A DNA stretch of 64,000 bases, from the NCBI RefSeq assembly GCF_907165205.1, contig NC_058191.1:28848064-28912063 (forward strand), given 5' to 3'. The DNA comes from Coccinella septempunctata. Lineage: Eukaryota > Arthropoda > Insecta > Coleoptera > Coccinellidae. The translations under genes were made by a program, and so were the position numbers. Shown one piece after another: positions 42,399 to 56,992 of the stretch (its first letter is position 1; each line of letters begins with the position of its first letter). The notes beneath the pieces were generated by a model that did no database searches, was not told where the DNA came from, and worked only from the letters and a program-made list of their open reading frames with translations.

Positions 42399-45300
42399 AT
42401 GGTGTCGAACAATACCGAGGAAATGGCTAATACGCTTTTGTTAAAAAACAGGAACTCTGATGTCAAAGTTCAGATTGTGCCTATGCAGGCCAAAACCCTC
42501 ACACATCTACCAAAAAGGCCCAAAGTTGATTTGGCATTCTCTGACCTCTCCTACACCGTGATCCAGGGATCAAGTAAGTACACTTTTTATGGGTTTAGTC
42601 GTATTATTAAATTGCACCAAAAAGAAGTAAACAATATTAATTTCCAAAGGATTGAAGTGTACCTAGTTAATAATGGGCCTTTTATACCATTCTAATTATA
42701 TTATTAGGTCTGTGCTATATACCCGATTGGAGAAATGACTTCGAGATACTATTATTTCATTAGATTTAGATTGATGAGGAATTCATCTGTATACTGCACA
42801 GCTTCCTTCTTCCTAGGAAACATTTTATAGGATGGACTCTGAATGTTGGAGATCCTAGTAATATTTTTCATTTCACCTCACTAAATTCTGATTCATTCAG
42901 ACTTATTCGTCATTGACTATACCAGTTGTCTGAATATCAAGAATACATCCTTAGTTCATTTCCTGTTTTTCAAGTATATTCATGCCTACTCTTTTATCAT
43001 CAAAGTGTCACCCCATGGTTCCAGTATCCATTGTTTCAGTGTTCATTTGTGGCCTATTTGAATTCCTTGTACTGATTATTATGTTATGAATAACTAAACA
43101 AAGAATCTAACTTAATGACTTCATTAGTCTTAGAACTTCATTGATGGTAATAGTTGAAAAAGATGAAACAAATACTGCTGATGAATTTTAATCAGAATAA
43201 TTTGATTCATAATGACCTATTCCAAAGGTATTTATTTGCCAAGTATAATTTTGTTAGAAGAACCAGATGAGTACTAAAAATCTACATTACACCAGATACA
43301 AAATCTATTATGCTACTCTTATATGCTTGGTAATCTCATTGGTAATAGTATTACTTTGATTATGATCAAATGTTTTGCTCAGGAATCATTTGCTGGAAAA
43401 CCACTATAGTACAAGTATTCACAATTAATGTTGCTCATTTAATTTATGTTAATGCGAAATGATAAATATAAAGTAGGAGAAACTTTTTAAGTGGATTTGT
43501 AGTTTGTTGAATCTTTCATTATTAAGCTTCATGTTTGTAATTTACAATCTCCATTTCTAGGAATTGGTTGACGTATACATAGGTGAACAATTTATTGTTG
43601 GAATTTTTTTTTGTCAGAGGATTTTCAGCAATGAAATGGTTTGATGTCTTCGTGAAGATCTATATTATTACGTTTGGTAACACAATATAATAAGTGATTG
43701 ATTTTTCAAGTGCTATTTTCTCAGTAGTTCTGAGGATGAGTTCCAATAGTTTCAGACCAATCTATACCTATTTCTGACAAAAGTAGAGCTTGCACTGAAA
43801 AAGGAATTTGTGTTGTAACCGCTACTTTATTATTATTTTAGTCGAGATTATCTCGATCAGATTCTTGATTTTGAATCCTGTGCAAACTAGGATATCCAGT
43901 AATTTAGTCATTTTACAAAAATTTACATTTATATTTTTAAAACCTTGGTATGACATGATAATTATACTTAATTCATATTACTTGTATAGAAATAGAAAAC
44001 CTTGATTGCATTTTCAATTTTCATATCAAAAAATTCTTGATATAACCATCTTTATCAGTTTGCAAAAAGGAATTTGAACTTTGTACTCTCAATCCGTCTC
44101 AATCATTGATGATCTTATCTATAAAACATACTCCAAACAGTTGCAATGCTATTGTTAGAAAGTTTTGACCTTTGCTTTATATGTGTCCTTTTGTAATGAA
44201 TAATTTTTTAATTGATGGATTCAAATTCCCCTATTATATTGATTTTATTGAATGCAGAATTGATCATCCTTCTCAGATAACACCAACTATAATCTGTTTT
44301 GGGAAATTTTTGTTTCTTGGTTGAATATTTCATCGAATTAAGTTATAGTTATGTATATGTTTCCAAATTGTTTTCTGCGCATTATGAATTAGCTGCTATT
44401 CATCCCCAACAACAGATTTTTTGGATTTCCCTCAGAATTTGACTGAAAAATTTGTTTACATGGAAATCTTCGTCTTATTCTCTTCCGTTTTGATGATGTT
44501 ATTTAAATTTTATGGAATTTCCTTGTAACAAACGTGTACATAAAGACCATTGTCAAATTCGCGCTTCTTGATATTCAGTGCACAATAATTAGAGATATGT
44601 ACAAGAGATTATTCGAGTCTCAGGAAACAATTAACACCCTTTGAAAATTTTAAAAAATTAACCCAATGATTTAATGCTTTCATCACCATGACATTGAAGA
44701 AGTCATCAAAATATCGAAAAAACGATTACAGGATGGTCCACCAATAGTTGTTCAGTTTTATAGTGAATAGATAGTAGCTACTTAGCGCAGCCAAAAAACG
44801 ACAATTAAATATAGAAAATAGGCTTCGTTTCTGAGATAAAGGCCGATTTTTTATTTGGTTAGTCCGGCAAATTCTCTAAATATTCGAAAGTTTGGTCATC
44901 TCTGGATACTCCGGTCATAAAACTGTTCATTTAAATTAGTGAGGACAGATCAGGATTCAGAAATTTTGATTTGTGTAGAATCAGATGATATGTTTCATTA
45001 GACCCGAAAGCGAAAATCTAAATTTTTGAACTCTGGTCTGTCTTTTTTTTGTCATATGAAGTATCTTATGGCCTGATAACAATAACTGCCAAATTGGAAG
45101 AGAATTGTTCGACAGGTTTGGGAGTTGTAGCTAACCAAAAGTTCTGCAAAATCAATAAACCTGATAAACGAAGACTACGAAGAGCTTTAGCCCTTTTATC
45201 ATTGAGCTCAATCCACATAATGAATTGTTGTTTTCTGACTTTGCTAAGTACCATCTGTTCGTCATAAAACTATATAGTTATTCGTGGATCATTCTGTACA

Positions 45301-48300
45301 TATGGATAATTAACAGCAGCTATTATATTCCTTACATACCAGTTGAGGTCGTCCTTTTTTATTTTTTCACATCATTCTGGCTCAGTTTGAAACGCATGGT
45401 TGCAAACTTACTTATTAATGGATTTGTTTCGACTTCCACATATTCTCATGGCACATCGAAGACAACATTGGTTTCTCAATTTTCTCATCTAGTTGCTTGA
45501 AATTATATTCCCGACGAGAACTGGTCTGCTGAATATTATTGGCCCAAGTATTTTTTTTTTCTCATATTCATGGAGGCCAACTTCTTCGCGAACATTTCGT
45601 TGAACCTCCTCATTATCCCGAATTGTGAATTTTAGGAATTTTAAACATTCATTAATCGCGGAGTTTCCTTAACCTTCGAGCGTTCGAATCGACAGACTAT
45701 CTTCAAGAAAAAATGTTAACCGTCATTGAGGAGTCATTTCCTTGTAACATTGTATTGGTAACTGGTGTAGTTTTCATTGATGATAGTGTGGTACTCACGC
45801 ATAGTTCATTAGCGTAAACAATATTAATTTGTCAAAATGTTCGTTATGTTTATCAAGGTTGAAACATTTTTCTAGGTTGAACAATACTGTACTGTATCAG
45901 CCGCGAACTATTTCGTAAAGCTAGCAGGACCTATGATTTCTCTATTGGAGAACAAAAATTTTTCATCAGAATTATGAATTAGAATAAAATTAGCCTGAAT
46001 TTATATTAGCTCAACGTTTAGCTGGCCGAATTGATGATTTATGCAATAATTGGAGAGCAACAAATTTTGGAGTAGAGCAATAAATTGGCCTCAAATTAGT
46101 CTGACATTATGGTGTGATCACATACTTGATAAATATTCGATTAGCGGATTGGTTCTGATGGCTTAACGGTGAAGCTATCAGAGCCCTCTTTTATGAAACG
46201 TTTATAAAGTTAATCGTTTTGAGGTAGGCCATTTCTTCCGACAAATTTCATGGTTATGATGATTCTAACTAGAGATCGAGCTAGAGGTCATATCTTGAAA
46301 ACAGTTAGATATTTTTTATTGAATTCCCGAAGAGGCAACTTTCCAGCTATAATACCCTCCATTCAATGATTCTGCCAATTCAAATTCAAAGGAAAGGACA
46401 CCCATTAAAGAAATGTACACAAATATTTACGAGATATAGAAGTAGAAAATGAAAACAGTCAAACTTCAAATTCTATACCATAATAGGGATCCATTAGAAA
46501 AATTACCCTAGGATTCCGTGGCTAAAAAACTTGGGAACCCCTGCCCAAGTGGGTGTTCTTCATTTTTAGGGAAACATTTCAGGCGCAAAATAAATAGTTT
46601 TTGAAATTCATGTTTCCAAACCAAATGAAGACTACCCAATAGGGTATACAAAGGACAAAAAATGTTTAAGGTATGCCATTTGAAAAAATGGAGCTATTGG
46701 CAGTTTTTGAAGATTTTCGAAGAACTGCAGTGTATTTCGGACCGACTATAGACCCGAAAAACTGCCTCACTCCATGAATCATATGCCCAATTCCGAGGCC
46801 ATTTCAGTCTGATATTTTCAATAATATTGATCAGTTATTGAGTGAAAAAAAGAGTATTGACTGTCGATGTTGATGATCGATGAACAATATTATGTTCATT
46901 ATTATGCCAAGTTCAATATACATATCATACACAAAAGTTTCCTTTCGTGGTGCCATATACATAAAAATATGTCTAGTGATTGCATTCCCAAAATTGACTA
47001 AGACTTTTTTTCAAGAACACTTTATTTTCCCCTTGTAGTTAGTAATATACATTAAGTTACTATAGGTTGAATTCAGTTGAAATTTTTTTCATTCAGTTTT
47101 GAAATGGAATAGTAAAACTTTCGACGGTTTTTCGACATAATTCTGTCATGTAGAATTGGCGACGTTTTTTTGTTTCGAAGAATCAAGTATTTGTTGTTGC
47201 TGGTTGTAATCCAAACCAGTTCTGCAACTAAAGGAAAATTTAAATTGGCATATCGAGCTATTTTCCATTTCAGCAACTTCACTTTTTTATCGCCATAAGT
47301 AATAATCCATTTATCGTGGTATCAAAATAAATGTGAAAATTGTTATTCGAATAGAATTATGTGAGGAACTTAGTTGCGTTATTTTTCAACAAACTGGAAT
47401 TATTTCTGACGGTATCTTCTTGTGGTAATTGTCTAAGAAATCGTTAGATTGGAATGATTATTTTAATCATTCCAGAAATTTTCCACGAATGTTCACATCT
47501 GCTCCGTTTCTATTCTTCTACTATTTTGCATAAGTTCGATAAAAGCCCATTATCGAGTTATCGGGAAAATTCAAATTCTTTAACGACGTTTATTTTGTCT
47601 GCATTGATGCATTCTTAACGATCATAATAATACGTGATGACGTGAACTCATTTGGAGAGTAATTTTCATTGTTTATTGGTCAATTTTCATTCGCTAACTG
47701 TTTGGATTGTTGATAGAAATCCCGATTGAGTGAATTTTTATGAAAATTTTCTATTATTCTTTCTGTAAAATTCGAAGTAAAATTTCACCTTTTTGATGGG
47801 AGATGAAATTGAGTTGAATTAGAGAAAGAAACAGGAAATGATTACGACATTCGTAATTACACATCTAGAGTTTCACTCTGGCACTCTAATTACCTAAAAA
47901 AGCCTTGAATTAGAACTTTCCTCGGCATAATACGAGAAATCAGTAAAACTAAGAGTTGGATATGACATGTCTTGGTTTGGCATGTTTTATTCGGGACCTC
48001 CTGTATATAACGCCCCAATATGAATTCTACTATGTACTTTCCTAGTAGAGAATATTGGAACTTGATATTGCGGTATTTATAGCTCATTTGGTCATGACTG
48101 TTTTGGTCGAAATAGAGAAGAGACGTTGGGCTCGAAAATTTTTGTTTGAAATTTGTAGGAATTTTTGTTGAGGCTTAGAAGAAGTGACGGGGGATGTTCT
48201 AAACTTCATGAAGCCATAAGTTTGACTCTAATCAACTCCCAGAACAAGTTGAATCATTCGAACAAAGCAGTTGATAGCAGTGGCAACCGGTAGATCCAAA

Positions 48301-51300
48301 ATAAAACCAGTTTTTGCAATAAAAAGTTTTATATTATTAAACTAGAACAATTTTTGTTGAAGAAGAATATTAAATAACAAAAAAATACATTGATCATTTC
48401 TTTTACAATTGGAACAAAACACGACTATGTAAAATACTAAAATGAAAATTATGAATCGTAATATGAAGAATACATAGCATGAATAAGTTTACTGAAAACT
48501 CGATGACAAAATATTCAAATGGTACAATAATATGTATGTATATGTGAAACAAAGCCTACTATGCTAGAAAATTAAAGATACTGTTCAAAATAGCATACCT
48601 AGTTCAAAAATTGAAAAATCTTGAAATTGAATCATATTTTTCACGAATGCATTCAAAACATAAATTCACAAATCTCGAACAAATCTTTACTATCCAATTC
48701 ATCGAGTAGCCTGTCTGGTCTTCAATTAGGGATTCACTACTGAAAAAATATCGATTAACTTTTTTTACCCCACAAGATAATTCTCAAATACGGACCTGGA
48801 CAATTTCATTGTTTTGTTCACTCACATGAACCACCGGAAATTTTGACTGCTAAATCATGTAGGGAAATAGAAGTCCAGGTCTGCATCTGAAAAAGATTTA
48901 TTCAGTACGAAAAGTCAGATTTCAAATTTAATAGTTTTCTTATAGGGCCGTCATAAATTTGTTGAAATGAGTTCAGAATAATATGATATTGTAGATCCTT
49001 CCGGATATCTTCTGAAATACAGATATTTATCAAGTTTCGAATAAGAATTTCGTTCCACGTCAAATTGTAAAATCCCATAATTTAACCCTACTGTATCTCC
49101 CAGCGTTTTCAAAATATGTGATAATCTGTGCTTCGAATTGCAGCCACGCTCATTCTCATAGCGGATAAATTTTTGGCAATCTGTATTAATCGCAGGTGGT
49201 TGTATAATCTAGAAATTGAACTTGAGCAACTGCGTTTCATTCCAGAAACTGCTCCGATCCTAATCGTAAAACGTTAATTTTTGATCTTGCATAATTCGCA
49301 AACGGAGTGTAACAGAAGCTATCTATAAAATTACTTCATCTGATTCTTACTTAATCTTTCCAAATAATGCCTCAAGTAACCATAAATGTAAAGGCAGAAT
49401 GAATCGGAGATGGTTGAGGTTATTGTTAATCACTGAAAGACATTTTGATATAAAATTTCCTATGCTGCATCAACTACAAAGTGTATATTCTGGGTTTGAA
49501 AATAATGCCTTACAATTTTGCGGTTATCCTTCAGATTCACCAAAAACTTTCAAACTGAAAATTAGTATTGTTTCAGGGAAGTTCAGCGAAGTAATGAAAT
49601 TATAATTTTTTTTTCCAAATATCGAGTTCTACTTCAGACATGAATGGAAAAATTGAGGCAATGAAGTTTGTAGGTTTATGAGCACCCTTTTGTTGTGCTG
49701 TAGTCTTTTTTGCGAATGGGGTAGACCGAGGGGTAGACAATAATGAGAATGGAAAAATAACATGATCCTCTGCCCTAGTATTATTCGAAATAGTGTTAGG
49801 CGATACTTTCAAAAGTATCCACACTCTGGATTGTAAAATATCGAATTTAGAAGTAAGGAAAATTCTAAATGATTCACATAAATATATGAAGGAGAAATTT
49901 TTGTCACAGTGACTGGCCATCAGTATGAATGGAACTATTATTCATGATTTTATTGAACCTCGAAGGTGAAAGTTGTTGGAAAATAGTGCTTTTATGATAA
50001 CTCCAAACATGCGAAAGCAACAATTTGCTCTACACTACAATAAGTCATAACTTGCGTCGTCATCATGCCTTGTTACAGGTGTTCTTAGGAAATAAAGGGT
50101 GTTATTTTTATTGAATTATAAATTACCTAGGATAGGAAAGGATAGGATGTATTATCGGGCAAATAGCCTACTCGGCTTGGGTCGTATATGCGCACTTTTC
50201 TGTCAAAATTTTACATAGGTGTGGTTACGTACCAGTAGTTGTGGACTTGTTCATATAAACCTTTGACCCTATAAAAAGAAATCAAATGGTGTTAAATCAC
50301 ACTATCTAGGGGGCCAATTCTGATCACTGAAACGAAAAAGTACTTCAGTGGCATATGCTTCACTCAGTAATCGAAATATTTCTCGGGCTGATATGGTATT
50401 TATTGAATTTTATAAGCATGGAGACAGATTTCTACTGTCTTTAGAGATCTTCTTGAAATTTGTAAATTATTCAATTTGTGTTCCTGCATTTTCGCTGCTT
50501 CAATATTGCCTTCTAAACGCTTTGTTCTTGAAGAACCTTGCTTTAGATTTGGGACAGCTTTCAAGTTTATAATTTGGCGTGTCTATCAAAATTTCAATTC
50601 GCTCTAGAACCCTCGACGTCTCACCTGGTATGAAATGAAATAACCTTATGGAAATTATTCTCCCTGAGACCACACGTGACTTGTTGTTTCATTCGATCAC
50701 AGTTTTTGTCGTTAGTGTGGGAACATGAAAATGAATCCCGAATAATTGATTGAAATAATTAACATTACCTCTATAAGGTTTGAATTAAGTTGTTTTGCAA
50801 TCAAAACAACTTAAGATGTAGACATTTGTTTATATCGTTAGATATCGAGTAAAGGTCGGAATTTTGGTTTTTTGTTTTGTCGCCAACTATGTGTCCGCTA
50901 TTATTCAGATTCCTGAATATGTCGGTGAAATTTTCACCGATAAGAAAATTATGAAAAATACCTTCCTCTGCCTTTTATAGTTGGGTAGCCCGAGAGGGAA
51001 ATTCGGTATTTATTCGAGCGTGTCAGATTAATATAAAGGTAGATACCTTGGACCTATCCTATAGAGTATCTCTACAAAAATTAGACCTGTATATAGGGGG
51101 CATTGTCTAGCACAGCCTGTCAGAATAGTGAACAAAAAAAACGATCATTGTACATACTCGAGCGTGTCAGATTGAGATATATGTGGTTAATTGAATGTTG
51201 AAAAGTATATATTCTCTTTATCTGACAATTTAAGCGTGACGAAAATGTGTGGGGGGCAGCAACATTGCAAAAAAAACGTCACGAGTACATTCTCGAGCGC

Positions 51301-54300
51301 GGTGGCTTTTTTCTTAATTTGTATCTAATGATTCAAGAATAACGGAAAAAACATAATCTGACTTATTCAGCAAGCCGAAACCATAAAAATTTGCCATAAA
51401 GGTCACAAAAATCAGTTTTTTTGAATTATCTCCTCTCCTAGACTTCAAATTGTTTTCGCATTCATTTTAAAAGTTGTAGAGCATATCATTTTCTACCAAT
51501 TTTGTACGAAGCAATTTTTTCTACGTTTTAACATTTTTGAGAATGTAAATTAGACTGGGTTTCTACATTGACCTTGGCCTTTCGCATGTGTGGCTAAGCT
51601 CCTCTGCTTTATCACCCTCTAGCACGAAAACGGTCAAGGGTATGAAAAATTGCCTCAGACAAGAGTTGTATAGAATTCTATCATCTACAACTTTTATAAT
51701 ATTCAAACTGTCAGATTGAGAAAATCCCCCCTGATTAGTGTCAGATTAATGGGTCAACATGACTGCAACACCTAGATTAACCATCTGTATGAAAATCTGA
51801 CACACGTTCGAGTTTGTAGAAGTAACGATTTTTTTTCATTTCCAAAGGATCGCCGTGACCTTGCGTTACGTTCAAATTGTCAGTCCCTTGAAAAGTAGCT
51901 TCCTTTGGGTCCAATTAACATATCCTCTAAAAGTCTGACACGCAAAAAATGTTTTTTTATTTTATTATTGTTTTTTTTTGTACGAAAATAATTGTATGTC
52001 TGATTACTATCCTTTCAGTATAGGGTAAGTAAAAAAAGATCGAAAAATCGTAAGCTGAAATGCCGTGGCATTATAGCTTATAGGGAATGAATCCTCCCCA
52101 CTCTCCTCTGATCATAGGGAAGAATCTTGAAGTGTCAAAAAAATATGTATTCCCCATTTCGGCAAAGACAAATATTTTATTCGAGTAATTCAGATTTAAT
52201 CTTAATATTTTGTGCTTTTTTCCAGTTAATTAAGTGGACATAATGTAAGCTAAACACGTGTAGTACTGTGTAATGCTGGTATCTGTTTAATTTTCAATAT
52301 AAATGTCAACTATTTGCGAGCCTATTTGTTCGATTACCACTTAGTCGAAGGCCGAACCTCTAACGCTATTTTTTTGCGATAGTTCATATACTTCTCTATT
52401 CATTTCGCGAATTCAGGAAGTGAGGTTTAATTTCAAATAATGCTGATGGCATATACCAAAGATCGAATTATACCTGTTCATTAAAACACCAAAGACCTTG
52501 ACTCTTCATTCAATGAGCCTCGTAATGAGAATCTATAATTCAATTAAATTTTTTTTGAGATATCCTAGAATGACCTTATTCACTTCTGATCATGTCAAAC
52601 TGTTTGAAAGAATAATTGTCATATATGTTGGAGCTATCGACTTCGAGGATTTTATGACCAGAGTAAAGCAATTCTAATGACAATATTTCCGGTGTTGATG
52701 CAACAATTTTTCCAATAATATGCATACAAAATTACGTGCAGTTTGAGTTCAACGATCTCGTCGTCAAGTTCGTCATGGTAGTAGCGACTACTCTAAAACG
52801 ATTGTTTTGATTCCTTAGGTGTAAACGTAAATATTGTGATGCGATGTCAATGAGCTTATTCGAAAGTGTTACCTACACTCATACGCATTTAAGTACAGCA
52901 ATTCGAATTTCAATGTCACATTAGTTTCGAAAGTATAAAAGTATAGAAAATATTCAGTCTTAACGTTTTAATTTTTGAAAAACTCAAGAGCTCCTCCAGA
53001 TTCTTCACAAAACCAAATATGCAGCAATGCAGATGTATTGAAAATTTTTTATCCTATTACTAGGACTTTTCCACTTCGCAAGTAGGTGTACAAGTACGAA
53101 TTGTAGGAAGTGTATGGGAAATATATCAGAAATCTTGAAAATATTTAAAAAAACGTTGGAGATATTTGAGAAATGTGGCGGCGTATATGTCAAAATATTG
53201 GAAATATTTCAGAAATATTCATGAAATATTGGAAATTTTCTGAAATCGGAGAAAATGGAAAAAAATTAAAAATGTTCTGTATAGTGACCACCAACCAACC
53301 TAAAAAATAGTGTTAATTTTCAAATCTTGAAATGATTCAAAGAAAAAGTCAGAATATTGAAAACTGAACACAGTCCCAACGTGGTTTTGAATACTCGTTT
53401 CTCTAGAATGAAAATATAAATGAAATGATTCTACAATATTTCCTCCCTTCCCGGTAAAAAAATTCTGATTCGAGAATCATTTTTGAAACATCAGAGAAGG
53501 CCTGAAGAATCCCACATCAAAGAAGCCGCAAGCCGTTTAATAAAACCATCATCTGGTTTGTTTAAAGGGAATGCCGACAAGCTTGGTGAACATAAAAAAC
53601 TCTTGGGAGTGACATGCCAACTCGAATACCTTATATGTTTTGTTTATTATATTATCAAAAAATATCGCGGATCGGCAAGTACAAACGAATAAAATTATCG
53701 AAGGCCCATTTACGGTTTTGTAGTTTGGTTTGGGGGCTTCTTTATGGTTTGCGAGTGCCTTTGCTATGCCACTAGGTAGTGTTTTTGCGAAAATCAGATC
53801 CGCTTTGTCCATCATCGTTGAACTCAGAAATAATCTATTCCAAAAGAGGGGGGATTTTCGAATTCAAGTATCAACTGGATTAAACTGGATTATGTATATG
53901 TATTTTGCATAGATCAATAGAATGTAAGAACGACGAATTTGAATTTTTGTATTCTATTGAGCGCAGGCTAACCCAAATTCGACCGGGTCAACGAATCAAG
54001 TTGCTTGATTTGTTGTACAGGTTTCGGATGATGATAAAATTTAAAACAGTAACGCTGACGAATTCAGGGTTGGAATGAATAGTCATCTATTCCTTCAGGA
54101 GTATGTTATTTATCTAATATAAAAGGAAATTGAGCTTTATCGTGCTCTCTAGCTTTCTTGAAATAGTTTAATCGTTATATGGTATATACAGGGTGAGTCT
54201 TTGACTTGTACAAATATTTCAACAGTAGATTCTTGAGATCAAAGGAAACACTTTTTTCTTCTACCATTTTTTCCGAATCCGTTCGGGTTATAAGATATAG

Positions 54301-56652
54301 GCTGTTGGAAAACCATAAAAAATGTTATTTTTAGTTCTTCCTCACAAACGGTTTCATCGAATGAATTTCCGCATATAGTTTTACATTTATTTGATGTATT
54401 TTTTTAGAACACAAGATATCACCCACATGTTCCAGTTTTCAAAAAGTCTTTTCACTCTTTTCAGAAGATCCACAGATGTGTACTGTCACAGATTTAGCTT
54501 GGTTATTCTGAAGGTAATTTTGTTCTCCAGGGGTGGTACCACTTATTATGAAAATTTAAACTAGCTATATCTTTTTATCAGGGCCTAATCGGAAAAATTG
54601 GTTTAGGAAAAAAATGTTTCTTTTGAGCTAAAGAATCTACTGTTAAAGTATTTGCACAAGTGAAAGACGCACCCTGTATATACACCCACCGGCAAAAAAC
54701 TCGGTCAACTAAAAGTTCGTGATTTTTCATCAATATCAATTGTTTCTACGACAAATTGTAGATAAATTCCTCGATAAATTCTTTGGTTGAACCTCAATAC
54801 GGGAGTAGCGTAGATCAATTTCGTAAAATTCAAATGAAATGATCTCCTCAAGTCATCATACTCACTCAATTATTACAGTGAATTATTAAAAGGTGAAGGT
54901 TAGTAGAACTGACCTGATATTATCAGGACTGAATGTAAAATTTTTCTAGTAATTTACGTTCTTAATATTTGTTTTTTACCTCATTCGAAAAGTTGAATAT
55001 TTGTATGAGAAACAAAAAACAAGAATTCCATTGCAGGAATTTATGAAAAAAACAATCTACCTCTAATATATACCTGAATGTTTTCAAGATGTGGAAAGTG
55101 TTTTGACCGAGGTTTTGACACAATCAAACTTGATCTCCATAAATATTCATTAATGGAGTTGATTAGAAATACATTTCAATTTATTCATGAAATTGCTCAA
55201 ATATGTATTTCGAATAGAGCATTTTACTATTTCAGACATCACATATAGGACCCCATTATCATAAAAAAATCGAATATTAAACTGCTAGGTGGAGCTTATC
55301 CTCAATTTACTTGGGAGTTTCTCGAAACAAATATTGTTTTTTAATTCAACGGATTATACTTGAGATGAAATACATACAAACAATAGGATTGAATTGCTTT
55401 ACTATTCTTACGCTAAGGACTATAAACTATTGAATTAATTTTTTCTCACTATCAAGTAGAATTGAAGTTGTTAACAAGGAGAGGCAGTCGTATTAACGAA
55501 AATTTGTTATTTGAATATTTGTCATATTCTCAATAATTCTCTGGGGGTTTAATGAGAATGACATTGATTTTCGATGAATAATTAATAATTTGATTCATAT
55601 CTAAGGAGTTGCTCAACTTCCCGTGCCTTGAATATCAATAAGCTAATTAACATTATCGATTGGTGATCTTCGGAAGTGAATTTATTGGAATTATTCATTA
55701 TACTCTTCGTAGGATTTTCTTGCACGTAGCCACCAATAATTGTGTGCTTGTACAACTCACGTCATTGAATTGTGAGAAACACCGACTTAAACTTCGGGGA
55801 AATTCCTTGGAAACTTCAAACGAGTCACATTTTACGAAAGGCGAATAGAAGAGTCGATAAATTGCACTGGTGTCGAAGGACGAAGAAAATATTAGATTAC
55901 CAGACAAATTCAACCAGCTCAACTTAAAAGAATTCTTGATTATTGGTTTTTCCAACTGATGCGCTCGGTTCCGTGAATTGAGTAGAAAGTGGCTTTCTAT
56001 AAAATTCTGTTCTTGCTCCTGGGAACTAGAGCGTTATCGTTTTGCCCAAATTTCTGAAATTTTTGAAATTCGTGCCGAAGATGACCTTAGCCAAGACTAT
56101 CAAGTTGGACTCATCGACATTTGTGATAAAAATCAATTCCGTTTTGAACTTCATAGCTTCGCAACATTGAAACTTTTGCATTCACAATTTTTTTTGGAAA
56201 AATTCGAATAACTCGAGAACCGTTTTTCCGATCACCACCAAAATCAATAGGCTTCCTGCAAAATTTAGCTCGATACCTTCAAAGTTGCAACTTGTAGTGT
56301 GTTCATATTAGATTACACACAAACATAGAAAATTGTCCTCTAAACCGTTTTTCGTGAAATTTTTCCGAAAAATATTTTTTCCAAAATGTGACAATCCGCC
56401 AAGGGAGCCACATAACAAGCTGCTGACTTCAAGTCAGTGCTGTCCTCTCCGTATTTTTACTCTCATTTAGAACTAACTAATCTACTGACTCGAGGTTCCT
56501 TGAAAATGCCCTAAATAAAAACCCTTTTTTTCAGAACCAAAAACAATTCTGAAAGATGTGGGCGGCCACTTCCGATCCGGAGAACTGACAGCAATCATGG
56601 GACCATCAGGGGCGGGAAAATCGACGCTACTGAATATTTTGACAGGTTACAA
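42399..56652 (+). CDS. ABCG half-transporter, ABCG1/ABCG4 type (5' two exons only)
   Basis: Exon 1 (42399-42573, 58 codons plus 1 nt) starts at an ATG preceded by TTGAA and reads MVSNNTEEMANTLLLKN, ending KVDLAFSDLSYTVIQGS before the donor GTAAGT. Exon 2 (56535-56652, 118 nt) follows a polypyrimidine tract and CAG. It reads KTILKDVGGHFRSGELTAIM and then Walker A, GPSGAGKST, at residues 81-89. The phases match (1, then 2 at the end). The FxDLSYxV lead and the SGELTAIMGPSGAGKSTLLN block are typical of ABCG1/ABCG4-type transporters, which export sterols or other lipids as dimers of half-transporters. The rest of the nucleotide-binding domain and the six membrane helices must lie right of 64000. 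The donor of exon 2 is GTGAGT, within TACAAGTGAGTAC. Confidence 0.88.
42574..50209. other. ABCG intron 1, first part
   Basis: This is 7.6 kb of AT-rich DNA after exon 1, with no exon, RNA gene or intact element recognised. Open frames are short and look like chance. Confidence 0.5.
50210..50560 (-). pseudogene. Mariner-type transposase remnant
   Basis: On the minus strand the upper part reads SSRTKRLEGNIEAAK, then ISRRSLKTVEICLHAYKIQ. This resembles the N-terminal RTxENIxAV...RRxSxxLxxxxxxxHPYKIQ block of mariner-like transposases. Further on, NWPPR-stop-CDLTPFDFFL-stop-G (about 50270-50330) is the C-terminal block. Several stop codons occur, and the catalytic centre between the blocks is missing. 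It lies in intron 1 of the ABCG gene. No clear terminal repeats were found. Confidence 0.65.
50977..51960. mobile_element. Unclassified inverted-repeat element, copy 2
   Basis: This is an inverted, diverged copy of the element at 20128-21119. The left end reads ATAGTTGGGTAGCCCGAGAG, and the similarity runs for about 800 bp, to about 51775. CGAGCGTGTCAGA motifs lie at 51014-51028 and 51159-51173. The opposite orientation, TCTGACACACGTTCGAG, is at 51796-51812, with a partial copy at 51934-51943. The right limit is uncertain. No coding capacity was found. Confidence 0.6.
51961..54188. other. ABCG intron 1, middle part
   Basis: No exon or complete element was recognised. Two overlapping open frames at 53483-53815, one on each strand, show no known motif. 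Confidence 0.4.
54189..54676. repeat. Foldback MITE with CAGGGTGxGTCTTT tips
   Basis: It is 488 bp with TA flanks (54187-54188, 54677-54678). Left tip CAGGGTGAGTCTTTGACTTG; right tip read inward CAGGGTGCGTCTTTCACTTG. Both arms continue with AACAGTAGATTCTT. A degraded relative lies at 61440-61982. Confidence 0.85.
54677..56534. other. ABCG intron 1, last part
   Basis: No coding signal is seen other than the splice acceptor before exon 2, where a run of Ts and CAG precede 56535. Nothing else was recognised. Confidence 0.45.
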
Positions 56653-56992
56653 GTGAGTACAAATTTGGAAATAATGGGATACTCAATTCATAAAAATTTC
56701 TGTTCATGCACCAGTATTTGAAGAGGTATGATATTTTAGAAATGGTCCTTGTAGGCATTTTCTTTATTTTTTTTGTCTGCTTGATGAATTGAATTAGCAG
56801 GTGAAGTATTTAGCAACTATCATTAAATTGGTAGTGGAGTTCTTTGAAATGACAACCCCTACTTTATGAGTGAGAAATGAATGGACCTTTTATTACTTAG
56901 GTATCTTAGGATGATTTGATAACTGTTAATGCTTTATATAAACCCTTTATTATAAAGATGAAATGGTTAAGCTCATTGAAAATTATAAAATA

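Noticed and set aside
53483..53815. Overlapping open frames of 69 and 88 codons on opposite strands
   Set aside because: Neither shows a known domain. Overlap on both strands suggests one shadow of the other in non-coding DNA.
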